Shown here piece after piece: positions 36,076 through 46,309 of a stretch of 64,000 nucleotides of DNA. The position numbers and the translations under genes are program-made. This stretch comes from Nautilus pompilius (Eukaryota; Mollusca; Cephalopoda; Nautilida; Nautilidae), in contig JACATO010000598.1 of assembly GCA_018389105.1 (NCBI GenBank), positions 868,001 to 932,000 on the forward strand, given 5' to 3'. Within the stretch, counting starts at the first letter, position 1, and every line of letters begins with the position of its first letter. Below the pieces are notes generated by a model, which searched no databases, was not told the DNA's origin, and was given only the letters and a program-made list of their open reading frames with translations.

Positions 36076-39000
36076 ATGGATCTGGATGTAAAAGAAACTA
36101 GAGAACGTTGCTTAGCAGATTGCAAAGCTTTTGCATGTTCTGATGTTAACCAGAAGACCAAAACCGACATTTCAACAAAGAAGAAATTTGACATTCAAAA
36201 TGTCACTGCATCTGACACTTTGGAAGAGGAAAATTCTTCTGGAAATAATGTGGCAGTGAAACAGCTGTCAGAATGCAGTAATGATCATCTAGAAGAGTAT
36301 GGCAAAAATGTAAACCCAAGAATAAGTTTGCAAACAGTCGGTCCATTTTCTGATCTTAAGATAACATCTGCTTACTCCCTGAGTGATGGTAACTGGGACG
36401 ATAGTGCAAAGATGGTGTCAACACCTGTTAAGAATGTTACAAGTGCTGCTACAGCCCTAGAAAGAATGCTGAACTTAAATAGGGAGAACATTTCAGATAG
36501 TCGTCCCTTTGAAAATTTAAATTTTAAACTAGCCATTATGTTGAAGAGTAAATGTAAAAATGCTGATATTTTTGCATCTTATCATTGTCACAATGAAAGT
36601 TGCTACTTTACTACCAATGATATAAGCCTTTTAAAAGATCATTTGGATGTTTGCTGTGTAAAGGAAAATATGCATGTTTGTTATGGGTGTGGTCATCAAA
36701 GTTCGAATGATACATTTTTGCAAAAACACTTAGTCGTCCATTTAAAAGATTCAAGTTGCCTTCTGTTTAACTGTTCCTTTTCCCAGTGTGTTTTTGGGTC
36801 TAATGTTCTTCAGGAATTCACAAATCACAGCATTATATACCATTTTAAAACACTGGCTGATATTGTTGGTCACTTTTATTCTAATTCAGTCAGGCACATC
36901 CAAAAGGAAAGTAAGTTGCCAAAACAGAATTCCAAGAAAGGAAACTCTCTACACAGTCAGCAGTGTGATTCTTCAGACAGGATTATTGAAACATTATTCT
37001 CTAATAGCAGTTTTTCAAGAAAAGAAACCTACACTGGTGTACCCCAGTCAGACAGACCATGTGGAAAAGACTGCATGGCAGATTTAGATGAGGCCAACTT
37101 TAAAACGTGTGAATCAAGTTCAGTCAGCACCAATATTGAAACCTATAAACCAGATTCAAGTAAAATCAATATGGAAAAGTGTAAGTTGCATTTTGATGGA
37201 ATGTTTACTGAAAGTATTAAATCACAGATTGGTGGATTTCTTGAAATTGGTAAGCCACAGTTAGATAAAACTCATAGTGGAAATTTAAATGAAATGTATG
37301 CTAAAAAGGGTAAATCTAAATTTTTTGGAGCAAACAGAAATTTTAAATCAAAAATTATGGGATCTGGGGAATTACCAGTTGTAGCAGTAAGTAATAGCTA
37401 TGTACCTTTGTCAGTCTCGGTAGATAGTGAGAGATACCTGCCAAGGCAAGATGTAGCAGAACACAGCAACAGCATGTTACTTCCTGGTGAATTACAAAAT
37501 GCTAACTGCCAGTCAGATTCAGGTGTCAACAAAAATGATGTGCCATTACCAGGTGAAAAAAGTATATCTGGTACAGCTAAAGGTGGATATAAGCAGCAGT
37601 TGGTGTTTGTTAAGCATGAGAGTGGAAGAAACAAGTCAGTAGAGTCTGAAAAAAATGAAACTGCTAAAGGAAATTGTGGACCAGTATCGGATGAAAGTGA
37701 TGTTTTGCAAATGTCAAACTTCTGTTTCTATTGCAGGTGGTGTGATTTTGCTACCAACAATCTCCAGCTTTTCAAAAAGCATGAGCACAAAGATCACATA
37801 GCCAAAAATAAAAAGCCAGTTGTTCAGGTGGAATCTTCACAATCAAATACAGCAAGCAGTTTACTGTTGAAGCAGCATGAATTTGTGGAGAAACTGCAGT
37901 GTCCATTTTGTGATATTAGTTTTGATATGTTGCGGAAATTCCGATGCCATATACTGTCTGAGCACAAGGATTGTCATAGTTTAAAAATGTATGCATGTCG
38001 ATGTTGTCACATGAAGAGTACATCAAAAAAGTATGTGAAGCAACATGTAAGCCAAATGCACCCACGCAGATTTTCAAAGGCGATTTCAATCATTGAGTCA
38101 TTTACAGAAAAGGATGTTTATCCAAGGAAAAAAAAATATGCAACAACCACTATACAGAATTTTTCAGGCAAAAAAGAGCTAAAGAAAATGCATGCAGTCC
38201 AGAAATATTCTTCAAAGTCCTCAGTTCTTTTGAAGAAGTTTCCATGTCAGTTATGTGTGTTCAGTACCAATGACATGACAACGCTGAAGCACCACATGTT
38301 GCTGGTGCACAATTATAGCCAATCTAATAACCAAGTTCAGATCAACAACTTCCATTGTGAATTGTGTGAATTCAGCACACATGACATAGCTGGGTTAAAA
38401 AAGCACTTCTTGTCCATGCATATGTATAATTGTCATAAATCAAAGATAGTGTCATCTTTGCAGATAAACAATTTCCACTGTGAGTTATGTGAATTCAGTA
38501 CAAGTGACTTGGCTGGCTTGAAGAAACACCTCTCACTTTCACACACTAGTTCTACACAGTTGGCTGCACACCAGATTGACAATTTTTGCTTGGAATTTAG
38601 TGCTAGTGATAAGAGTGACTTGAATACACATCTGATGTCAAAGCATGTACAGGAAATAAACAATCAGTCTACTGCAGGTTCTGGTATTCAAGTTGGTAAC
38701 TTTCACTGTGAGTTGTGCAAGTTTAGCACCATTGACAGAGACATGTTGAAAAAACATCTTAGACAATACCATAAGGACAACTGTAGTCAGTCTGCTTCAG
38801 TTGTAAACTTGCACTGTGAACTTTGTGAATTCACTGCTAGTGATATTACCAACTTGAAGAAACATTTTGCAGAAGCTCACATGGATTGTCAGTTGATGCC
38901 AGCTCTGTCTTTCTCAAAAACATGTGCTGTGCAACAAGAGAATAACTTAAGTGCACCTGTTACAAACAAGCATAAAAACAATTCAGCAGATAACTTGGGC

Positions 39001-42000
39001 AGACCTGAACTCATAGCAAAGCATCACCAAAGCAGTTGTGCAAGTAATGTGAACAAGAATCATAACAGTTCAAGCAGCATTGAGAATCCACAAAATAAAT
39101 GTCTTATAGAGATTGTTCCAATTAAGCCTGGGGATCATTTCCAAGAATCTTTACGATGTCCTGAGTGCATCTTTGCAACAATTGATAGTATGGAATTTTG
39201 GAACCACTTGAAAACTCATCCTGGATTGATAGTCAGCATAGGTAGTGGTATTGCAGAACCAATACTTTCTGGTGACAGTTTTCACAGTGCTGCTGCTGCT
39301 GAGAGTTTACTAGCCCAAGGACATGAAAACCAACGTTCATTTGACGATGGCTATCCAAGATTAGGAGAATATTATTTTATTGACAAGTTGATTAATTTTT
39401 ATTCAATGTCTGGCAAATACAAAACATGCAAATTTTGCAAGTATTCTACTTTAGAATATTATCACATTCATCGGCATTTACTTTGTCGTCACTTGAAAGT
39501 TAATTTTTGGAAATGTGGGCATTGCTCCTTAGAGAAATTGAATAAATACGAAGTAATTCGTCATTCTCTTTTGTGTCATGTGAACGAACCAATATCTGCT
39601 CATATTCTCTCAGAACCTGACTGGGCACACATCATTGCTGAAGCCAAACGAGGTCCAATGCATCTAAGAAAGTTGAATCAACTGAATAGACAGAAGATAA
39701 AGCGGGCAAGAAAAATAAGTAAGGTTATGAAATGCAAGCAACAGCAGCAGCAGAAGCTTAGTTTTGACACACCACCTTTTCATGTTATACGTTTGGCAAA
39801 CAACATATACAAGTGCTCTGGGTGTATAGTTCGAAGTTTTGATGAGGATAAAGTGCGGCAGCACATCATTAAGCACCACCTCACTGCTGGGCAAATTCCA
39901 CCAAGTAATACTGACCTCCAATACACTCTAAATCAAAACAAAAACTTAAGCATAGTTGCAGAAGTTATAAAAAACAGCAACAACAGTGAGTTCAAGTGTG
40001 GATTCTGTACTTATTCAAGCATTGTAGAGACTGATGTTAAAAATCATATTTGGGCTTCTCATTTCACGCTTTTGCTTGACAAAATACCACCAGAGTCATT
40101 GAAAATGTCACAAACTCGCAAAGAAAAGGCTGTTTCCAAGAAAAGCACACACCTTCCAAAAAAAGTAAATGACAAGAATGCCAAGTTTTCAATGTCAAGT
40201 AATGGCATGTATGAGTGTTCCAGATGCAAATTTAGTTGTTCTGATGAGCCTATGATGAGACTCCATTTTCAGCGTCATAGTTGCAAGAGCACATCACCAG
40301 AAATAGACAGAAAGAAGAAACCTTATTTGCCACTTCAGCAATATGTCTTACCAGCTACAGACAAGAGTGATCAGTTTATTTTCAAAGAAAACACTGGGGA
40401 TGAGAGAGTAAATAATTTGAATGACATACCAGATGACAACATTCCTCTAATATATCTCCAGCGTATCTTACATTCTCAGGATGTTGGTGCTGATGCTTTG
40501 AAAACAGCATCTAGCATGGATAAAGAAGCTAATAAAAATGGAAACTATGGTGGAGTCCCTGGCAAAGATGATTTCTCAGCTAATTATGATTCGGATCATA
40601 CAAATAAAGAACATTCTTATGCAGTTAATTTAAAAGCTAAGAAACCAGTACCTAAAGATACCTCCAAGAATTTGAAATCTGGTGCTGATGAACAAAGAGT
40701 TCAAGAGAAAGGAACTTCAAAAAATTCTAATGGTAAATGTGTAGAAAATGAAGCTTCAGATGCTGAATATGTGGACAATAGCTATCAAGCTGAGGAATCT
40801 GTAGCAGTGAATGATTTTATTCAGGAGGTCACTAATGACAATATTTCTGAGAAATCCATCATTGATAGTATTCCCAAGAACACCGTATCAAGGAATAATA
40901 TTTCTGAGAAATCTATAAAAGATAATATTTTCAAAAACATTGTATCGAGGAATGATAATATACCCAAAGAATCCATTAATGGTAGTAGTAGTACAGAAGG
41001 ATCAATGGATAAATGCATATCTGAGAACACTTCTAAGAATGACAGTTTTTCCATTGTTGAAAACAATGTTAGTGAAAATCTGCTTGATGATACTGGAAAC
41101 AAGGATGCTTTTGTGGATGAACATTTGCTTGATGTGTCTGCAGGCTGTGATTGTAATATTGTATCTGTAAAGGAGGTCAGGGAATCATCACAGGCAGAAA
41201 CTGTTTTAAAAGATACTTCTGGAGCAAGCATGCAAAGCTATGGATTGGAGAGTTATCGTGTTTCTGAATTGAGCTCTAAATTACAAAACAGTAATACTCT
41301 TGAAAAAAGCTGTAAAAAGATGTCAAGAGACATTGTTTTCCAAAATCTGAGTACTTCTGAAAATGGTCCTGTAATGTCGGGAAACTTTTTCTCCATTGAT
41401 AAAGAGATACATGAGGTAGAAAGTGATTTAGAACAAACAGGTACATCAAAGCAAGAGCCTTTAGTTAAAAAAAGTGAAAAGGAAGGAATAAGTTCAGGTA
41501 TTGACAATATCAGAACAGCTGTTGTTGACTCATGGACTTCATTTTCAGAAGACAAAGCATTTGAAGAAAGTACTTTGATTATTAGAGAGGAATGTCAAGA
41601 TGAAAGTCAGAATGCTGTCATAACAGGAGATAGAAATCCAAATCAGGAACTGGATATATTTGTCTCTGAAGTGAATAAGAGTAAATGGATTTCCAGTTTC
41701 AAGAAATCAAAAAAGAAGCTAGAATTGATTGAGCAGCACATACAATTTTCTGTTCATTCAGAAGCATATGTGTGTTCTGTTTGTAGTTGTGAAAACCATT
41801 CTCTTAAAGCTGCAAGAAAGCATGTGTGGACAGTTCATCTTAATTCAGATTCTGCACGGCAATTGGATTTTCTGTATGATGATGCTTCTTGGTTAGATGA
41901 TGGTTTGTATAGGCCAGTCATAACTATGCATCCAGATGTCTACGATAGTACGTTAACTGATGAAGAAATGATGATAAAGGCCAAAAAACTCATCCAGACA

Positions 42001-44741
42001 ACAGCAGATGGATTTCAATGCCTTATCTGCAATTATGTGAATAATAGTTATAACCATATCAAAAAACATGTCTGGAGTGTGCATATGTATTTGAGGCGGA
42101 AAAAGTGTTCAATGTGTCGGTTTAAAAGTTGGTTCCATGCAATACTGAAGCAACATTTTGAGAGTGTACATGCAGTCAGTTCACGCAGTAAAATGAAACG
42201 CCATTCAAAGCTAAGTCGGTCTTCGGTGTATGAAAAGCTCATTCTGAAATTAAGCAATGGAACATCTGTGTGCTGCCGTTGTGTTGCCAGCCTGGAGAGT
42301 GAGAGTGCCATGTGGAATCATTTGAAAGACTACCATGGCTTTCAGGATGCAAATGAAGTAAGTAGTTTTAAGTTTTTTACAAGAAAATGTTCAAGATCAT
42401 TTCAACAGGCAGTATCATCAAGAAGTTGGTACTTGTCTACCAGTGGTGAAAAACGTTCAAGAAGTGGTAGAACTTTGTTACATCATAAAAGATTGTTGAA
42501 TGAGTCACAAAAGAACAGGATTAATGGCCCAACTGATTTGGAGACAAATGTACAGAATGAAATTATAGATGGTAAAAAGTTATCAGAAGGAAAGAGCAAA
42601 AAAGGTTTAAATTCTTCAAAGTCTGCTGAATATTTATATTCTTTTAATGACAGTGGTAGTTCGTGTTTCACAAAACTGAAGGACGTGTTATATATTGATG
42701 ATTCACAGGTGCTGAAATTTGATATGAAAAAATCTGAGAGCCGCACCTGTTGGTCAACTAACAGAGAGGAACATCTAGAAAATGTGAAAACAAAAGAACT
42801 GAATTTCTGTAAAAAATTCTCTATTTCTGAAGATAAAAGAAAATTATTTGTTGAACAGTTTGCATCATCAACAGCCTTTAGAAAGCATATGCAGGCAACG
42901 GATGAACAAATGATATTGATAATGAAAAAAATTGTATGTACAAAGTCAGGGTTATTTAGATGTCCCTTTTGCCAGTTGAAAAATACTTCACATGCTGCTG
43001 TGAGAAGACACATCTGGAAAGAGCATATGTGTTTGGAACCTGGCAGCTGTTTGTTTTGTACTTATGAAAGTTGGTTTGCTTGTGTTCTGCGCAGCCATCA
43101 GAAAGAACATGCAGAAAACCTATGTGACCCACAGAAATCTAGCTGTAAAAAAAGCACAGCCAACAGCAATGATGATGATTGTTTGGCACAGAGAAGGAAG
43201 ACGGTTCAGACAAGAAAGTCTGATACTAGAATTCAAGAGCCTGAGGCAAAGCAGCTGAAGGATTGCTCATTGGGAATAAAATCTTTGAAAAATCATATGT
43301 CTTTTTCACAGGAAAAATGTACAGACTCATCAGAAATACAGATAGTGACAGATTTTAGAACTTTGGGCGTGAAAACATTCAGTGGAAACAGGTACAAGTC
43401 ATACAGGTGTACCCTTTGTTCATCTGATGTACAAAGTGAAATGGACTTCTGGAATCACTGTCAGCAGCATGGAGATGTCTTTGAGTGCAGCTCCTGTCCT
43501 TACAGATCTCAATCAAGGTAAGCGTGCTAACATTGGGGAGGGGCGTTAGTGCTTAGGCATGAAAACAACAAAACCCTCTGCCATTTCTAAAAAGTAATGA
43601 AAAAGTACATTCATTCAGTGCTGGATGCATTTGCTAAATAGTAAAAAGTTGTTTCTGTGGATATAAACAGATGTCAAAGGAGTAAAAAGTTAATATAGTG
43701 ATACAGTCATTAAAAATAATGCAGTTACTTTCAGACTCACTTTAACAATGACTTTTAATATCTTCTTATATTTAGCAAAAGCTGTTTGAGTTTCCTAAAG
43801 ATTTCATCTGCCTTTATCATGTTAATTTGTCACTTAGCCTGATTATACTAGGTTGCTTTTGCTTTCATAAGGATGAAATGATATATCTGTCATGAAGATT
43901 TCAATGGACTAGTGTTTGTTTTTGATATGAGATAAAATGGGAGCAAGTTTGTATTGTTTAAATAATATCATTTTATTGCAGAGTTGGTGTGGAAAACTCA
44001 TGTGAATTAACTTTTTCAGTGACATCAGTTTTTGTTGACTGATGACACCTGGAAAACTTTTACCAACATGTGTGTCTCCACCTTCCAACCACAGAGAATT
44101 AAAATAACTGGTTATTATTTAATTGATTTTTCAGATCAGCTCTAGTAGAACATGTTACAGAGCACAAGGCTGCACATATGCTAGTTTTGCATAATGTGAT
44201 GATGAGTGACAATTTAGTTGAAGAGCAGGAATCCTCTGAAGAAGAGCCTGAGGTCCCCTCTCGGGAATTAATGAGGATGTATGATGAAGAAACTGATTCA
44301 TGCATGAGTTCAAAGCAAAGAGAAACTCTAAAATACCTTTGCCCCTCATGTTCATTAAAAACGAAAGACTTCAGCATGTTCACAAAGCATCTAGGACTAC
44401 ATAGCATGCATTTAGCTGAGGATGGGCTCAGCTGTAACTATTGTCGCTACAGAACCAAAGATGTCTCAGAACTGGAGACTCATATCACCAATCATCTCAT
44501 GGCCCGGCCTTTCCACTGTAAATACTGTGGTTTTTTGGGGCTTGAGTCACGTGACATCCACAAGCACATCCATCGAATCCATTCAGATAAACCCTTGCTG
44601 ATTGGGGAGCACTGCACAAACATTGATGGCGAAATGATAATCACACCGATCTGGCCAGCAGTGAATTTTGATGTGGTAGTCAAAGTGAAGGATTTTCTCT
44701 CTTTGGATTGTAAAGAGTTTCACACTTTTATTTCATCATAA
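36076..44741 (+). CDS. Giant multi-C2H2 zinc-finger protein (spliced: 36076-43517 and 44135-44741)
   Basis: It encodes about 2,682 residues. The ATG at 36076 has a strong context (G at -3 and +4). The exon ends AAG|GTAAGC at 43517/43518, and the next exon starts after TTTTTCAG at 44134. The splice is phase 2. About 29 fingers were counted in the spliced product: an N-terminal group (about 170-255), a group at about 553-935 with a tandem run of near-identical fingers, single and paired fingers at about 1027-1400, then 1898, 1980-2090, 2295-2345, 2444 and 2470, and three in the last exon. Most are C-x2-C-x12-H-x3/4-H. Linkers are long and not TGEKP-like, unlike KRAB or ordinary tandem-array proteins. 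Ser/Asn/Asp-rich spacers (about 1400-1890) look disordered. It is probably a nuclear DNA- or chromatin-binding protein. I cannot name an orthologue; size and scattered fingers recall ZNF462-type proteins, but this is only a resemblance. Confidence 0.9.
43518..44134 (+). other. Phase-2 intron inside a zinc finger
   Basis: 617 bp with GTAAGC donor and TTTTTCAG acceptor. The exon before ends in CSSCPYRSQS plus two bases, and the exon after supplies the last base and SALVEHVTEH. Together they give C-x2-C-x12-H-x3-H, a complete finger, which is strong evidence that the splice sites are right. Confidence 0.85.
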
Positions 44742-45060
44742 TCATAATAATCATCATCACAAACCAAAGTAATTAATATTTTGAATTGAAAAACAAAAAG
44801 AAAAATCTTTGAAAATTCTGATTTGAATTTTTTTTTTTTAAACCATGGATTAAAGAAAAATGCTTCATTGAAAATTTAAATTTAAAAAAATGCCAAAATT
44901 AAGTATAATTATTAGCTGAATCAGGATTTAAAGAAACACAAAGAAAATATACTATTTTGTGCTAAATGATTTAATAAACTAGTAGAATAAAGGACTGATT
45001 TTTTTTTTAGTTGATGCTCATTCTTTGCATTTTTTTTAAAATTAAATTTTTAATAAAATT
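44742..45060 (+). terminator. 3' UTR and polyadenylation signals of the zinc-finger gene
   Basis: The TAA at 44739-44741 is followed by AT-rich sequence with AATAAA at 44973-44978 and 44986-44991, so cleavage probably occurs near 45010. A further AATAAA lies near 45051. Confidence 0.6.
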
Positions 45061-45411
45061 AATTCAACTTAAGGCTCTAATAAATAGAAATTATCTTCCT
45101 GTTATGTGTTAATTATGAACTATTTAATTTTTTTTTTTTAAAGTGCTATGAAATTCTTAAATATGATTGCAGAGTGGCTGGCTCATTCTCTTTACTGAAT
45201 AGGTAAAATAACCCATTGATGATGCTAAGAAATTTCTCACCAAGTTGATGTCCCAATAAATTTTCATTTCCCTTCCTAAGTCTTAGAAATTTGACATCTG
45301 AATTATGCATTTCACTGAAATTGCTGTTTTTTTCTCCAAACTTTTGTTATTGTTTAACTCTCTGTGTACTATGTGGGGTTGATGTGATGTATGGATTTGT
45401 TTTTAGAAAGA

Positions 45412-45557
45412 TTTATATTAATGAGGAAAGCACTGTCACTCAGCCTATGCTGAGTAATATAGATTTGAAGAGTAGTGGAGTGCAGGTTGTATACAGAGGG
45501 TTAATAAGAAATTGTCTTGTAGCTGGTCTGCAAAGGTCAGGCTACAGACTCAAATAG
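45412..45557 (+). other. Candidate exon, low confidence
   Basis: After TTTTTAG an open frame runs from AAGATTTATATTAATGAGG to a stop at 45557 (KIYINEESTVTQPMLSN...). Its composition is protein-like compared with the AT-rich flanks. An internal AAG|GTCAGG donor near 45535 would join in phase to the candidate exon at 46204. No phase-compatible donor exists in the last zinc-finger exon, so it is not a simple continuation of that gene. Confidence 0.22.
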
Positions 45558-45784
45558 ATGCCAGAGTTTAACTTTGAGCACCTTTTGAAACCTTTAAATT
45601 ATTATTTATTCATATATTTATTTTAATGTACTTGATATGTTTTTCTGCTTTAATTGACAAGTTAAATGGCCTGTTACAAGCTGCCTTGGTATTAATGAAA
45701 GACAGATTGTCTTAGCATTGTGTTTTTGGTTGGAGGCCCAGACTTTCCAAGAAGAGGTAACAGTTGAAGTGTTACCTGAAAGTC

Positions 45785-45985
45785 CCCCCTAGAGCCCCTT
45801 ATTTTTAGATGTGAAAGGAAACTGGAGTACCCTGTGGAAACCCATGTGGCCAGCAGGTGAAGAAGAGTGAGAAGAAACTATGCTAGGGAAGTAGGGAAGA
45901 GTTAGTTCTCTGTGGAACTTGAACTTGGGCCCACAGCAGTCCTAACCAATGACTGACTGTGCTACCCTACCCTTTATTGCATTAT
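45785..45985 (-). repeat. tRNA-derived SINE, family 1
   Basis: On the minus strand: GGGTAGCACAGTCAGTCATT as head, AAGTTCAAGTTCC as B-box region, GGCATAGTTTCTTCT-like body (CTAGCATAGTTTCTTCTCAC), then TCTTCTTCACCTGCTGGCCA, CATGGGTTTCC and a GGGGCTCTAGGGGGG block. One of the best preserved copies. Confidence 0.65.
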
Positions 45986-46203
45986 CAAAGCCTAAAGTCA
46001 GGTTCATCATTTTCTTCAGAAAAAAAAAAAAAACTTTCAGTTTTATGTCCATAATTTTTTGACTTGACTGAAATTATAAACTTATAGCCTAAAATTTAGA
46101 AATGGTGAATGAAACTGCAAATACATTGTTCTGTTGTTTTTATTAGTCATTTTAGTAATATATTTGAAATTAAAAACTAGCAACTGCTTGTTTTTCCTCC
46201 CAG

Positions 46204-46293
46204 AAATTTAAATTCAAATAACCTGTCTGAAAAGTATGGATCATCAGTAACTCCGATAATTTTTGTGCTTGCTGGTATTGGATGTACATCGTG
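46204..46293 (+). other. Candidate exon with strong splice sites
   Basis: The acceptor (TGTTTTTCCTCCCAG, ending 46203) and donor (TCGTG|GTAAGTC, at 46294) both fit consensus closely. Of the three frames only one is open over the 90 bases (NLNSNNLSEKYGSS, then VTPIIFVLAGIG). No start codon is present and the partner exons are unclear. It could be part of an alternative 3' end or simply cryptic sites in intergenic DNA. Confidence 0.28.
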
Positions 46294-46309
46294 GTAAGTC
46301 TAATCAGCA

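Noticed and set aside
36788-41231. Alternate-frame + strand ORFs of 76-99 codons within the zinc-finger exon
   Set aside because: They lie in a frame shifted from the zinc fingers and have no recognisable content.
37398-43013. Minus-strand frames up to 176 codons inside the zinc-finger exon
   Set aside because: They are antisense shadows of a strongly coding exon and contain no independent motif.
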